Of a DNA stretch of 64,000 bases, positions 1 to 9,182 are shown in pieces (positions within the stretch are counted from its first letter, which is position 1; each line of letters starts with the position of its first letter). This DNA is from Frigoribacterium sp. CG_9.8 (lineage in GTDB: Bacteria > Actinomycetota > Actinomycetes > Actinomycetales > Microbacteriaceae), in assembly GCF_015751965.1 (NCBI RefSeq), contig NZ_JADOVH010000004.1, positions 239,919 to 303,918 on the forward strand. Reading direction: 5' to 3'. The position numbers and the translations under genes are program-made. Under the pieces are notes generated by a model. That model was not told where the DNA came from. It saw nothing but the letters and a program-made list of their open reading frames with translations, and ran no database searches.

Positions 1-1
1 G

Positions 2-820
2 GTGGACATCTTCATCGAGTCCGACGTGCCGGTAGGGGCCGGACTCTCCTCCTCCGCCGCCATCGAGAGCGCCGTCGCCATTGCCCTGAACGATGTCTGG
101 CGGCTCACCCTGCCGCGCCAGGTACTCGCCCAAGTCGGCCAGCGGGCCGAGAATGTGGCGGTCGGCGCTCCCACCGGCATCATGGACCAGTCCGCCTCCC
201 TGCTCGGCCAGAAAGATTGCGCCGTCTTCCTTGATTGCCGCAGCCTCGAGACCGAGATCGTCGATCTCGGTCTCGAGGCCGCAGGTCTCGTCCTGATGGT
301 CATCGACACCGGGGTCAGCCACAACCACTCCACCGGTGGCTATGCCGAGCGCCGGGCATCCTGCGAGCTGGGAGCACGGATGCTCGGGGTCGAGTCCCTC
401 CGGGATGTCACGGTGGCCGACCTCCCCCGCGCCCGCGGGGTTCTCGACGATGTCACCTTTCGTCGAGTTCGCCATGTGGTGACCGAAAACCAGCGCGTGC
501 TCGACACCGTGGATGTGCTTCGCGACCTCGGACCGGCCGGAATCGGAGACCTACTCGATGCGTCCCATCGCTCCATGCGGGACGACTTCGAGATCTCCGT
601 GCGCGAACTCGACCTCGCCGTGGAGACCGCACAGTCACACGGCGCGATCGGCGCCCGGATGACCGGCGGTGGCTTTGGCGGTGCGGCGATCGCTCTCATC
701 CGCTCCGATGAACTTTCCCGCCTTCGGGTTGCGATCGATGGCGCATTCGCGGAACATGGTTTTGGTCAGCCTGATACTTTCGTTGTCACGGCCGCGCAGG
801 GAGCATCGCGCGAGAGCTGA
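2..820 (+). CDS. galK: Galactokinase, C-terminal part (5' end outside window)
   Basis: Phosphorylates galactose to galactose-1-phosphate with ATP (Leloir pathway, cytoplasm). The visible 272 residues are the C-terminal two thirds of a GHMP kinase. The ATP-binding motif GAGLSSSAA lies near the beginning of the fragment, and the GHMP motif 3 region (ARMTGGGFGGAA) lies near residue 220. The motif IMDQSAS follows AVGAPTG, as in galactokinases. The reading frame is open to the window edge. The GTG at position 2 is an internal valine, because the N-terminal galactokinase signature is missing. A lipoprotein gene follows 32 nt downstream on the same strand. Confidence 0.93.
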   Translation: MDIFIESDVPVGAGLSSSAAIESAVAIALNDVWRLTLPRQVLAQVGQRAENVAVGAPTGIMDQSASLLGQKDCAVFLDCRSLETEIVDLGLEAAGLVLMVIDTGVSHNHSTGGYAERRASCELGARMLGVESLRDVTVADLPRARGVLDDVTFRRVRHVVTENQRVLDTVDVLRDLGPAGIGDLLDASHRSMRDDFEISVRELDLAVETAQSHGAIGARMTGGGFGGAAIALIRSDELSRLRVAIDGAFAEHGFGQPDTFVVTAAQGASRES

Positions 821-852
821 TTCCCTTCCCCACGAGCACGCAGGAGCCCGCA

Positions 853-1605
853 GTGAGAGCCAAGACGATCACCGGCGCGGTTACCGCTAGCCTCATCATG
901 ACGGTGCTGGCCGGCTGCAGCAGCTCGCCTCCCGACGCCGATCCGAGCGCGGCGCCGTCAGCAACACCGACCCCCTCGGCCAGCTCGAGCGGTGCTCCGA
1001 ACCTGAAGGATGTGCTCTTCACCATCTCGGCAAAGGTGCGCGACAAGACCGGCAACACCATCGCGATCGAATTGATAGCCCACACTCCGTTGCCCTATAG
1101 CGACCGGGATGCCAAGCCCCTCGTCACCGAGTTCGTCAGTGCGTGCAGCACGGGTGCCGGTGCCGCACCGGTCACCGCGGAGACGCTGGCAGCTCAGGGC
1201 AGCATCCTCTTGCCGATGGACCTCGCGTCCAGTACGACCGGCAAGCAGTTTGCCCACCCGATCACTGTCACCCTCGGAAATGTCTACTACGGCCAGTCCG
1301 TGACCGGTAAGGGAATCGCCGCGACTGACCCCGCGTACCCATGCTCGAGTGGGTTCGTCTGGACGACCTCGGGCAGCGGTCGCGCGATCGCCGATTTCCA
1401 GAGCGGCAACCCGGGCCCGGACCTCAGCCTGTGGAAAAACGCCCTCTACGGCTTCAGCGTGCCGACGGATTCGCAGACGACCATCGAGGCCTGCAAGGTG
1501 ACGCTATCCACTGCCGCGAAAACGACGGTCGCGGACATGCCGGGCTGGGATCCGAGCCAAGCGGCGATGGGCTACGCCTGCACGATCGGATACATCGGCG
1601 AATAA
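853..1605 (+). CDS. Putative lipoprotein of unknown function
   Basis: 250-aa secreted lipoprotein. Residues 1-22 form a lipoprotein signal peptide with lipobox LAGC (acylated Cys22), followed by a Ser/Pro/Ala-rich linker to about residue 50. The remaining domain has several cysteines and aromatic residues and matches no family I recognise. The GTG start is chosen because AGGAG lies 7 nt upstream. It follows galK by 32 nt and could be co-transcribed with it. The 3' end converges on the PPOX gene with only 27 nt between them. Confidence 0.8.
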   Translation: MRAKTITGAVTASLIMTVLAGCSSSPPDADPSAAPSATPTPSASSSGAPNLKDVLFTISAKVRDKTGNTIAIELIAHTPLPYSDRDAKPLVTEFVSACSTGAGAAPVTAETLAAQGSILLPMDLASSTTGKQFAHPITVTLGNVYYGQSVTGKGIAATDPAYPCSSGFVWTTSGSGRAIADFQSGNPGPDLSLWKNALYGFSVPTDSQTTIEACKVTLSTAAKTTVADMPGWDPSQAAMGYACTIGYIGE

Positions 1606-1632
1606 CCGCAGAAACCGGTGGCGAGCGGTATG

Positions 1633-2304
1633 TCACACAGTCCCGAGCAGCGTGCGCACGGAATGCGGTGGTGTGATGCCGGCGGCGAGGTCCGGGGCCG
1701 GGATCGCCCGCTCGTACCCGGTAGCGAGCGGCAGTATGCCAGCCCAGGCCGGGCCAGCGACATCCGCGGGTCCGTCTTCAGGCCAGCCCTCTGAAACCTT
1801 GAGGGTCCACTCGTCTATTGTCATGCGCAGCACGAGGGTCGCCGCGAGCTCCTTCGCCGTAGCTGGACGCAACTCGGCAACGCGGCCGGGAATGAGCCCC
1901 TCAGTCACCAGATCGAGCGCGATCACCTTATCCGGTCCGTTGTCGGCTGCCGGCGCGCAGCTGCCGAAGGCAATGGCGCTGCGATAGTTCATCGAGGATT
2001 CGAAAGCGGATCTCGCCACCACGAGGGCATCGATCGCGGTCACCGAAAGCGCGACCGGGATACCCGTCGCGAGCAATCGAAGCCAGTGCGAGCCGGTGGA
2101 CCCGTGCAACAGGATGTGCGCGCCGTCTGCCACGATCGCAATCGGGAGCACGCGCGGCTCGCCGTCTTCCACAAAGGCGAAGTGCCCGACCCGCGCGTCT
2201 CGCACCAGCGCACCGAGGGCATCAAGGTCTGGAGTGACGAACTTCTCGGGCATTCGGGCGGGAACCGGCATCCGGGCGGCATGCCCACGGCGAGTGTCGC
2301 TCAC
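1633..2304 (-). CDS. Pyridoxamine 5'-phosphate oxidase-like flavoprotein
   Basis: Member of the PPOX/flavin-reductase split-barrel superfamily (NimA-like), likely binding FMN or another flavin. Substrate unknown. Supporting segments are the N-terminal [19 protein letters not shown] strand-helix and a central [10 protein letters not shown] region near residue 110. The GTG start overlaps the folD stop codon as GTGA, which gives 223 aa and suggests translational coupling. ATGs at 2271 and 2253 are alternatives. Third gene of the glyA-folD operon. Not to be confused with true PdxH, which is encoded separately at 8488. Confidence 0.82.
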   Translation of the reverse strand: MSDTRRGHAARMPVPARMPEKFVTPDLDALGALVRDARVGHFAFVEDGEPRVLPIAIVADGAHILLHGSTGSHWLRLLATGIPVALSVTAIDALVVARSAFESSMNYRSAIAFGSCAPAADNGPDKVIALDLVTEGLIPGRVAELRPATAKELAATLVLRMTIDEWTLKVSEGWPEDGPADVAGPAWAGILPLATGYERAIPAPDLAAGITPPHSVRTLLGTV

Positions 2305-3176
2305 AGCCGCTCGGCCGCCTGCACGAGGTTGACCATCAGCATGGCCCGCGTCATCGGTCCGACTCCGCCGGGCACCGGTGACAGGAAGCCAGCCACCTCG
2401 GCGACACCGGGGTGGATGTCTCCGATGAGCTTCGCCTTGCCGGTATCGGGGGAGATCACTCGGGTGATGCCGACATCGAGCACAGCGGCACCGGGTTTTA
2501 CCCAGTCGGCGGTCACGAGGCCGGGCACACCGACCGCCGCGATCACGATGTCGGCGCGCCGCACCTCTGAGGCGAGGTCGACAGTGCGCGAGTGGGTGAG
2601 GGTGACTGTGGCATCTACTCCCTTTGTAGTGAGCAGCAGCCCGAGCGGTCGACCGACAGTGAGGCCACGACCAATCACGACCACGTGTTTGCCGGCGATC
2701 GGCACGTCGTAGCGGCGCAGCATCTCCACCAGGCCGGCGGGGGTGCACGGAAGGGGAGAGTGCAGGCCGCCGCCGACCCCGAGTACGAGCCGCCCGAGGT
2801 TGGTTGGATGCAGGCCATCGGCATCCTTGGCCGGATCCATCAGCTCGAGCATTGCATTTTCGTCAATACCGGCCGGCAACGGAAGCTGGATGATGTAGCC
2901 GGTTACCGCCGGGTTCTCATTGAGCTGCCGGATGGCAGAGCGCACCTCGTCTTCGGTTGCCTCCGCTGGCAGGTCGACCCGGATCGACTCGATGCCGAGC
3001 TCGACACTGTCTCGGTGCTTGCCGGCGACGTAGGAGAGCGATCCGGGATCGCTGCCGACCAGCAGCGTGCCGAGACCCGGACAAATACCACGGGCCGCAA
3101 GCGCCTCGATGCGGCCGACGAGTTCGTTCTTGACGGCGCTCGCAGTGGCGACCCCGTCCATGCGTACCGCGGTCAT
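2301..3176 (-). CDS. folD: Methylene-THF dehydrogenase / methenyl-THF cyclohydrolase
   Basis: Bifunctional cytoplasmic enzyme that interconverts 5,10-methylene-, methenyl- and 10-formyl-tetrahydrofolate, with NADP as cofactor. The 291-aa length is normal. Visible motifs are SYVAGK (Tyr49, Lys53, catalytic), [17 protein letters not shown], and the cofactor loop [13 protein letters not shown]. The ATG at 3176 is used because the mature FolD N-terminus begins there and AAAGGA lies just upstream. It sits 120 nt after glyA, so it is probably controlled by the same ZTP riboswitch. That intergenic spacer holds an imperfect GC-rich inverted repeat. Confidence 0.96.
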   Translation of the reverse strand: MTAVRMDGVATASAVKNELVGRIEALAARGICPGLGTLLVGSDPGSLSYVAGKHRDSVELGIESIRVDLPAEATEDEVRSAIRQLNENPAVTGYIIQLPLPAGIDENAMLELMDPAKDADGLHPTNLGRLVLGVGGGLHSPLPCTPAGLVEMLRRYDVPIAGKHVVVIGRGLTVGRPLGLLLTTKGVDATVTLTHSRTVDLASEVRRADIVIAAVGVPGLVTADWVKPGAAVLDVGITRVISPDTGKAKLIGDIHPGVAEVAGFLSPVPGGVGPMTRAMLMVNLVQAAERL

Positions 3177-3295
3177 GCGTGATTCCTTTCCCGCGTGATC
3201 TACTTCGCTCCGCTCCACCCACCCCGAGTGTCATCTTCACATGCTCGAAGCGAGCGGGAGGATGCGAAATCGACCCTTCGCGGGGTCGTGGGTGG

Positions 3296-4600
3296 TCAGG
3301 ACCAGGTGGCTGGCGAGACGAGCCCCGGGTACAGCGGGTACCCATCGGTGAGCTTCAGCACGCGGGCGCGCAGAGCCGCAACATCCGGAGTCGGCTTGAG
3401 AGCTGACGCGATGATGTCAGCAACCTCGGTGAACTCCTCATCGCCGAATCCTCGGGTCGCCAGCGCCGACGTGCCAATGCGCACGCCGCTCGGAGTCATC
3501 GGCGGGCGGTGATCGAACGGCACTGCGTTGCGGTTCACAGTAACCCCGACCGAGTGCAGGATGTCTTCCGCCTCCTGGCCGTGGATGGCGGCCTTGCGCA
3601 GGTCGACGAGCACGAGGTGCACGTCGGTGCCACCCGTGATCACGTCGATGCCGACGGCGGCGGTGTCAGCTGCCATCAGGCGCTCGGCGAGGATCTGTGC
3701 ACCACGGATGGTGCGCTCCTGACGCTCCTTGAATTCGGGCTCGGCCGCGAGCTTGAAAGCCGTCGCCTTCGCCGCGATCACGTGCATGAGCGGACCACCC
3801 TGCTGGCCGGGGAAGACGTTGGAGTTGATCTTCTTCTGCAGGTCGAGGTCGTTGTTGAGAATGAAGCCAGAGCGCGGCCCGCCGATGGTCTTGTGCACCG
3901 TTGACGAGGTGACGTGGGCGTGCTGAACGGGACTCGGGTGCACCCCGGCGGCGACGAGACCGGCGAAGTGGGCCATGTCGACCCACAGGGTCGCTCCGAC
4001 CTCGTCGGCAATCGCGCGGAACGCGGCGAAGTCGAGGTGCCTCGGGTAGGCGCTCCAACCGGCGATGAGCACATGCGGACGCACCTCGAGTGCCCTCTCG
4101 CGCACAGCATCCATGTCGATCAGGAAGGTCTGCGGGTCGACACCGTATGCATGAGCATCGTAGAGCTTGCCGGAGAAGTTGAGCTTCATCCCGTGGGTGA
4201 GGTGGCCGCCGTGGGCGAGCTCCAACCCGAGGGTTCGGTCGCCGGGGCTCGCAAGAGCAGCGAGCACAGCAGCGCTTGCGGATGCTCCGGAGTGCGGCTG
4301 GACGTTTGCGTAGGCCGCGCCGAAGAGGCTTTTCGCGCGGGAGATGGCAAGGGTCTCGGCGACATCCACAAACTCGCAGCCGCCGTAGTATCGGCGGCCG
4401 GGGTAGCCCTCGGCGTATTTGTTGGTGAGAACCGATCCCTGGGCTTCGAGCACAGCGCGCGGCACAAAATTCTCGCTCGCGATCATCTCGAGGGTGCCCC
4501 GCTGGCGGTCGAGCTCTTGGCTCAGCACGAGAGCGATCTCGGGGTCGACCTCACTGAGCGGCGCGGTCAGGGTATGGGACGCAATGACGGTATTTGACAT
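3296..4600 (-). CDS. glyA: Serine hydroxymethyltransferase
   Basis: PLP enzyme converting serine plus THF to glycine plus 5,10-methylene-THF, the main entry of one-carbon units. 434 aa. Motifs seen are the N-terminal [25 protein letters not shown], and the PLP lysine in [13 protein letters not shown] (about residue 230). The start ATG has AGAGGAG 8 nt upstream. The 130-nt leader carries a ZTP riboswitch, so expression should rise when the purine intermediate ZTP/ZMP accumulates, as under folate shortage. First gene of glyA-folD-PPOX. Confidence 0.97.
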   Translation of the reverse strand: MSNTVIASHTLTAPLSEVDPEIALVLSQELDRQRGTLEMIASENFVPRAVLEAQGSVLTNKYAEGYPGRRYYGGCEFVDVAETLAISRAKSLFGAAYANVQPHSGASASAAVLAALASPGDRTLGLELAHGGHLTHGMKLNFSGKLYDAHAYGVDPQTFLIDMDAVRERALEVRPHVLIAGWSAYPRHLDFAAFRAIADEVGATLWVDMAHFAGLVAAGVHPSPVQHAHVTSSTVHKTIGGPRSGFILNNDLDLQKKINSNVFPGQQGGPLMHVIAAKATAFKLAAEPEFKERQERTIRGAQILAERLMAADTAAVGIDVITGGTDVHLVLVDLRKAAIHGQEAEDILHSVGVTVNRNAVPFDHRPPMTPSGVRIGTSALATRGFGDEEFTEVADIIASALKPTPDVAALRARVLKLTDGYPLYPGLVSPATWS

Positions 4601-4622
4601 CTGGATGACTCCTCTTGGCGTG

Positions 4623-4650
4623 ACCGGATCAGGACGAAGGGTTATCCGGT
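4623..4650 (-). promoter_or_regulatory. Expression-platform hairpin of the glyA riboswitch
   Basis: Directly after the riboswitch aptamer, ACCGGAT (4650-4644) pairs with ATCCGGT (4629-4623). There is no U-run, so control by exposing or hiding the ribosome site (AGAGGAG, 4615-4609) or by Rho is more likely than intrinsic termination. This is inferred from sequence only. Confidence 0.45.
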
Positions 4651-4651
4651 T

Positions 4652-4728
4652 CGGCCCAGGCGAACGGCCGAAACGTGGAGGTGATCACTCCCTGATGGGT
4701 ACCCATCCGAACGCCAGTCGTGATGGAC
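4652..4728 (-). ncRNA. ZTP (pfl) riboswitch upstream of glyA
   Basis: On the RNA strand the hallmark blocks of the pfl/ZTP motif occur in order. ATCAC pairs with GTGAT (P1) around the conserved CGACTGGCG. A GATGGG/CCATC hairpin is followed by CAGGGAGTGAT. After a short linker comes the GGCC-ttCGCCTGG-GCC hairpin, whose CGCC loop can form the conserved pseudoknot with GGCG. The motif class is known to bind ZTP/ZMP and to precede glyA, folD and purH in Actinobacteria. Location 52-128 nt before glyA fits. Confidence 0.9.
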
Positions 4729-4860
4729 CAAGTCTAAAGGGCATCACCGACCGCTCGGGTGGGATATCCGCGAATTTGACTGCCCACCCGCAACATCCAG
4801 ATAGACCGTCCACTCCCTGTCCTATGCTCAAGCTTCGTCACACCCGAACCAAGGACAGCC

Positions 4861-6186
4861 ATGGAAGTATTCCTGCGGATAAACATCATCGATGGGCCGC
4901 TCGTTCCTGTTATCTACACGCTCGCGCTCGGCGCCGCGGCCTTCCTCACCATTCGCCGGCCAACCCGACGCTGGATCGTCACCGGCACCGGCGCGCTGAT
5001 TGCCGGATCGCTATGCGCTTTCATCGTGCTGTCGATCGTGAAGTTGACCGATACCCTCGGCGTGGATCTCAGTGCCACCACCTCGTTCTGGGTTTACCTG
5101 ACGTTCTCCGCCATCGTGCTCGCGATTGTCAACCTATGGAAATCGAAGTGGCCCCGAAAAGTGGTCGCCTCGGTGGCGATCGTGCTGTTCGCCGCCACCG
5201 GTACCGTGGGGATCAACGCCGACTTCGGTCTCGATCGCACCGTCGCGGACTTGGCTGGCATCTCCACCGAAACGCCGATCGCCCTGCCGAAGCTGCCACA
5301 GACCCCGGATCCGACCCCGACCCCGACTCGGACGCCCCTCTCCGGTGGAGCCCTGTGGGCGAATTGGATACCGCCGAAGGATCAGCCGACAATCGGAACC
5401 ATCGGTGCCGTGACGATCCCCAACACCCTGTCCGGTTTCCGGTCCCGCCCAGCCGGCCTCTATCTACCTCCCGCCGCCCTCGTGAAAGATGCGCCACCTC
5501 TGCCCCTCGTCATCATGCTCATGGGGCAGCCGGGCAATGCCGACCCGTCGTTTCAGAAGACGATCCTCGATGCCTTCGCGGCCAGGCACAACGGGCTCGC
5601 ACCGATTGTGCTCGTGGCCGACCAACTCGGCGATCCGGGGATCGATCCGCTCTGCCTCGACACGGCCAAGTGGGGCAAGGCCGAGACCTTTCTCGTCGGT
5701 GATGTGGTCGCGTGGGCGCGGGCGAACCTCCATGTATTGTCTGACTCCGCACACTGGACGATCGCCGGATATTCGAACGGCGGCCAGTGCGCGCTGTCGC
5801 TCGGGGCCAAACACCCCGACATCTGGGGCAATGTGCTCGACATCTCCGGTGAGGAGTACCCGGGATCTGACCGGTCGAAGCGGACGCTCGCGGAGTCCTT
5901 CGCCGGCAACACAGCAGCGTATGGGGCCACCAAACCAGTGACCATTCTTGCGGGCAAGCACTACTCGGATATGGTCGGGATTTTCACCGTCGGCTCGAAC
6001 GACGGCAGCTATGTGACCCAGGCGAAAAAGGTGGAAGCTGCGGCTCGGTCATCGGGATGGACGACGACCTATTTCGAAGTGCCCAACGGCGGCCACGTTC
6101 TCGGTGCACTCCTCGGCGGCCTCGATGAGGGCTACCGAGTGCTCTACCCCCGACTGGGACTCTCGAACCCCGCTGCAACTCCCTGA
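4861..6186 (+). CDS. Membrane-anchored alpha/beta-hydrolase (esterase D-like)
   Basis: 441 aa. Residues 10-30, 38-62, 74-92 and 100-118 look like four transmembrane helices. A Pro/Thr-rich linker (about 140-165) then leads to an alpha/beta-hydrolase domain facing outside. The nucleophile elbow is GYSNGG with Ser305, and a late His in NGGHVLG can complete the triad. The layout resembles the esterase/mycolyltransferase-like proteins common in actinobacteria. Substrate unknown; a cell-envelope ester is plausible but unproven. Single gene, divergent from the glyA riboswitch operon. Confidence 0.78.
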   Translation: MEVFLRINIIDGPLVPVIYTLALGAAAFLTIRRPTRRWIVTGTGALIAGSLCAFIVLSIVKLTDTLGVDLSATTSFWVYLTFSAIVLAIVNLWKSKWPRKVVASVAIVLFAATGTVGINADFGLDRTVADLAGISTETPIALPKLPQTPDPTPTPTRTPLSGGALWANWIPPKDQPTIGTIGAVTIPNTLSGFRSRPAGLYLPPAALVKDAPPLPLVIMLMGQPGNADPSFQKTILDAFAARHNGLAPIVLVADQLGDPGIDPLCLDTAKWGKAETFLVGDVVAWARANLHVLSDSAHWTIAGYSNGGQCALSLGAKHPDIWGNVLDISGEEYPGSDRSKRTLAESFAGNTAAYGATKPVTILAGKHYSDMVGIFTVGSNDGSYVTQAKKVEAAARSSGWTTTYFEVPNGGHVLGALLGGLDEGYRVLYPRLGLSNPAATP

Positions 6187-6202
6187 CAGGCTGGCCAAAA
6201 GG

Positions 6203-7528
6203 TCAGTGATCGACCACGCGACGGGGCAGTTGTCGGCGCAGATACAGGTCGGAGACGAGCACGAACGCGATCGACACGAGGAGGATACCGGCGAACACCA
6301 CCGGCAGTGATGCCAGCCCGAGGGTGTCGAGCAGAACCGCCCCGAGAAGTGCACCACCGCCGATGCCAACATTGAATGCGGTGGCGTAAAAGGCACTCGC
6401 GGTGTCGCGGATGCGTGCGGGAGCCGCGTGCAGCATCCGCGTCTGCAACAGGGGCGGGATGATGCCGATGGCTAACCCCCAAAGGAAGAATGCCGGCAGC
6501 GCCACCGGAAGCACCCGGGGTGCGAAGGCGAGCAGCACCACGGAGCAGAGAAGCACCACGAGAGACACCATCAGTGAGAGGCGCGGCCGCGCTCCGAGCA
6601 CCAGCGCCACGAGCACCAGCGAGAGTAATCCGGCGATGCCGAAGGCGAACAGGGCTGGACTCACCGCCGCCTCGGTGAGCCCGACCGCACGCACAAGAAA
6701 CGGCGCGACGTAGGTGTAGAAGCTGTACTGACCGATCATGATGATGGCGGTGGTCACGCAGACGACGACCACCGCCACAACCGAGTGATCTCGGCGCGGT
6801 GCGTGGGATTGCTGCGACTCGCCGCCCGCAATGAGGATGCCGCCAGTCGACGTACTGACCACCGCAGCCTCAGCGAGATGGTCAACACGGGGCAGGAATC
6901 GGTAGACGAACCCGGCCCCGATCACCAGAAGCACACCGAGCAGGAAGAAACTCGCCCGCCAGCCGATCGCATGGCCGAGCGCCGTGCCGAGGGGCACCCC
7001 GAGCACGAAGGCGAGCGACCCTCCGCCGAGGCTGATGGAGACCGCACGACCGACCTGGTCGCGCGGAACGAGGTAGGCGGCGTAAGCGCCGACGACCGAC
7101 CAGAACACCCCGTGCGCGAGGCCGCCGAGGATGCGTGCAGCAACGAGCGCGGCATAGTTCGGTGCGCCGGCGGCGAGCATGGTGCTCACCGCCAGAATAA
7201 GCAGCACCGACACGACGAGCGTATGGCGGGGGATGCGCCGGGTGAGAATCGTGAGGGCCGCAGTCGACACCACGACGGTGAAGGCGAACACCGACACCGT
7301 GATGCCGATCAGCGATTCGCTGACCCGCAGATCCGCACTCATCTCCGGCAGCAGCCCGGTCGGAAGCATCTCGGTTGTGACACTCAGGAAGACCGCGACC
7401 GCGACGGTCACGAGGGCGAAATAGGGGAAGGGTGTTGTCGTGCGTGGCGCGGTCATGAGACCGGTAATCCGTTCGAGGAGGGGGTGGAGCGTAACGCCGT
7501 CCGCGGGAGGCCGCGGCTCATGCGACAT
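6203..7528 (-). CDS. MFS transporter, drug:H+ antiporter type
   Basis: 441-aa integral membrane protein with about 12 predicted helices, starting after a cytoplasmic N-terminus of 35 residues. Features of the DHA1 (AraJ/CmlA-like) group are TEMLPTGLLPEMSADL in helix 1, the RILGGLAHGVFWSVVGAYAA segment in helix 4, and the LGVPLGTALGHAIGWR motif C-like stretch. It probably exports sugars or drugs by proton antiport; the substrate is not predictable. The start ATG is 7 nt from a TACTCT -10 box, so the mRNA may be leaderless. Divergent from purU. Confidence 0.85.
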   Translation of the reverse strand: MSHEPRPPADGVTLHPLLERITGLMTAPRTTTPFPYFALVTVAVAVFLSVTTEMLPTGLLPEMSADLRVSESLIGITVSVFAFTVVVSTAALTILTRRIPRHTLVVSVLLILAVSTMLAAGAPNYAALVAARILGGLAHGVFWSVVGAYAAYLVPRDQVGRAVSISLGGGSLAFVLGVPLGTALGHAIGWRASFFLLGVLLVIGAGFVYRFLPRVDHLAEAAVVSTSTGGILIAGGESQQSHAPRRDHSVVAVVVVCVTTAIIMIGQYSFYTYVAPFLVRAVGLTEAAVSPALFAFGIAGLLSLVLVALVLGARPRLSLMVSLVVLLCSVVLLAFAPRVLPVALPAFFLWGLAIGIIPPLLQTRMLHAAPARIRDTASAFYATAFNVGIGGGALLGAVLLDTLGLASLPVVFAGILLVSIAFVLVSDLYLRRQLPRRVVDH

Positions 7529-7535
7529 CCCCTCC

Positions 7536-7541
7536 AGAGTA
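7536..7541 (-). promoter_or_regulatory. Candidate -10 box of MFS gene (leaderless)
   Basis: TACTCT on the minus strand ends 7 nt before the ATG at 7528, so transcription would start at or next to the start codon. Confidence 0.45.
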
Positions 7542-7577
7542 GGGCCTGTCCTGCCAGGGGTGCGCCACGGGAGGCAA

Positions 7578-7583
7578 TAACCT
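7578..7583 (+). promoter_or_regulatory. Candidate -10 box of purU (leaderless)
   Basis: TAACCT ends 6 nt before the GTG start at 7590. No Shine-Dalgarno sits at normal distance. Confidence 0.45.
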
Positions 7584-7589
7584 GCATTC

Positions 7590-8450
7590 GTGACCTCTGT
7601 GCTTTCAACTCATTGGGTGCTGACCCTCGTCTGCGCCGACCGTCCCGGCATCGTGCACTCGATCAGCGGAGCCATCGTGACAGCCGGCGGCAACATCACC
7701 GAGTCACAGCAGTTCTCGAGCGCGGATACTGGCACCTTCTTCATGAGGCTGCAGGTGGAATCCGCTGTCAACCGGGAGGCCTTCGAAGCAGCAATCGCCC
7801 CGGTGACAGCGCACTATGACGCGACCTGGACGCTGGATGTCGTCGGCCGGCCGCTTCGCACGCTCGTGCTCGTCTCCACGGCCGCCCACTGTCTCAACGA
7901 TCTGCTGTTCCGTGCGCGAGCGGGACACCTGCCGGTGGGACTCCCGCTCGTGTTGAGCAACCACCCCGCTCTCGCCGGGCTTGCGAAGTTCTACGGTGTG
8001 CCGTTCGAGTCGCACCCTGTGACGTCCGAGGGGCAGAAACTGGCGTTCGAGGACCGCATGCTCGATGCGGTCGAACAGTTCGACATCGAGCTCGTAGTAC
8101 TCGCGCGATACATGCAGATCCTGTCGCCGGCGATCTGCGAGAAGCTGTCGGGGCGCATCATCAACATTCACCATTCCTTTCTGCCGGGGTTTATGGGCGC
8201 TAATCCCTACCGCCAAGCCCATGCCCGCGGAGTGAAGCTCATCGGGGCGACCGCGCACTTCGTCACGAGTGATCTCGATGAGGGGCCGATCATCGAGCAA
8301 AACGTGGTGCGGGTGGACCATTCCCGAACCGCGTCTGAGTTGATGGCGATCGGACAGGACGAGGAATCGCGCACCCTCACGCAGGCGGTCAAGTGGTTCG
8401 CCGAGAGTCGTGTGCTGCGCGATGGGGCTCGCACAATCATCTTCCGCTAG
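7590..8450 (+). CDS. purU: Formyltetrahydrofolate deformylase
   Basis: Hydrolyses 10-formyl-THF to formate and THF, balancing the one-carbon pool with GlyA and FolD. 286 aa. An N-terminal ACT domain (about 5-85; LVCADRPGIVHSISG) is followed by a formyltransferase domain (about 90-286) with the catalytic segment NIHHSFLPGF and the downstream ATAHFVTSDLDEGPIIEQ, both diagnostic of PurU over PurN. GTG start, probably leaderless. Stands alone between a divergent MFS gene and pdxH. Confidence 0.95.
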   Translation: MTSVLSTHWVLTLVCADRPGIVHSISGAIVTAGGNITESQQFSSADTGTFFMRLQVESAVNREAFEAAIAPVTAHYDATWTLDVVGRPLRTLVLVSTAAHCLNDLLFRARAGHLPVGLPLVLSNHPALAGLAKFYGVPFESHPVTSEGQKLAFEDRMLDAVEQFDIELVVLARYMQILSPAICEKLSGRIINIHHSFLPGFMGANPYRQAHARGVKLIGATAHFVTSDLDEGPIIEQNVVRVDHSRTASELMAIGQDEESRTLTQAVKWFAESRVLRDGARTIIFR

Positions 8451-8475
8451 TGGGGGCGCTCGCAGCCGAGGTGCC

Positions 8476-8481
8476 TAGGAT
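8476..8481 (+). promoter_or_regulatory. Candidate -10 box of pdxH (leaderless)
   Basis: TAGGAT ends 6 nt before the pdxH ATG at 8488; the 37-nt spacer after purU has no Shine-Dalgarno. Confidence 0.5.
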
Positions 8482-8487
8482 CGGCAC

Positions 8488-9126
8488 ATGAGCTCACTCG
8501 AACGGCACACAGACTACGGATCGACCGGCCTGACCGAGTCAGAGGTGCTGCGAGATCCGATGGCCCAGTTTGCCGTCTGGCTGTCCGCGGCCGAAGATGC
8601 CCAGATCTTCGAGCCCAACGCCATGGTCGTGAGCACCGTGGACGCGGACGGCACACCGAGCAGTCGCACGGTTCTGCTGAAGGGACTCGACGGTGAGGCT
8701 TTCGAATTCGTCACGAACTACCGGTCCCACAAAGGTCGGTCGCTGTCAGCGAATCCAGCAGTGTCGCTGCTCTTCCCTTGGTACTCCCTCACCCGCCAGG
8801 TCATCGTGCGGGGTGTCGCACATCGCGCGGATGCCGCGATCTCCGACGCCTACTTCGCCACGCGCCCGCACGGGTCACGACTCGCGGCCCTTGCCAGTGA
8901 ACAGTCCGAGCCGGTTGCCTCGCGAGAGGTGCTCGAAGAGCGGATGCACGAGCTCGAGTCGCTCTACCCGGAAGGCTCGACCGTGCCGCGGCCGGAACAC
9001 TGGGGGGGAGTTCGGGTGGTGCCCAGCGCCATTGAGTTCTGGCAGGGACGCACCTCCCGCCTGCACGACCGGCTGGTCTTCACTGCTGTCGACGGAGGAT
9101 GGTCCATGGAGCGACTCCAGCCCTGA
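8488..9126 (+). CDS. pdxH: Pyridoxamine/pyridoxine 5'-phosphate oxidase
   Basis: FMN enzyme making pyridoxal 5'-phosphate from PNP or PMP with O2. 212 aa, the usual length. Diagnostic blocks are MVVSTVDADGTPSSRTVLLKG, TNYRSHKG (FMN binding) and the C-terminal HWGGVRVVPSAIEFWQG plus RLHDR. This supplies the cofactor used by GlyA. Start ATG with a TAGGAT box 6 nt upstream. The 3' end converges on the gntR gene across a small array of 14-bp repeats. Confidence 0.95.
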   Translation: MSSLERHTDYGSTGLTESEVLRDPMAQFAVWLSAAEDAQIFEPNAMVVSTVDADGTPSSRTVLLKGLDGEAFEFVTNYRSHKGRSLSANPAVSLLFPWYSLTRQVIVRGVAHRADAAISDAYFATRPHGSRLAALASEQSEPVASREVLEERMHELESLYPEGSTVPRPEHWGGVRVVPSAIEFWQGRTSRLHDRLVFTAVDGGWSMERLQP

Positions 9127-9140
9127 TTCGCGCCAGCACG

Positions 9141-9182
9141 ATCACTCCAGCGCCATCACTCCAGCGCCGTCATTCCAGTGCC
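9141..9182. repeat. Three 14-bp tandem repeats at the end of gntR
   Basis: ATCACTCCAGCGCC occurs at 9141-9154 and 9155-9168 exactly, and a third degenerate copy GTCATTCCAGTGCC at 9169-9182. The array lies between convergent pdxH and gntR and runs into the last codons of gntR. Confidence 0.8.

Noticed and set aside
4652..4728. THF riboswitch instead of ZTP riboswitch
   Set aside because: The ACTGGCG, GGGAGTGA and CGCCTGGGC blocks match the pfl/ZTP motif, not a THF aptamer.
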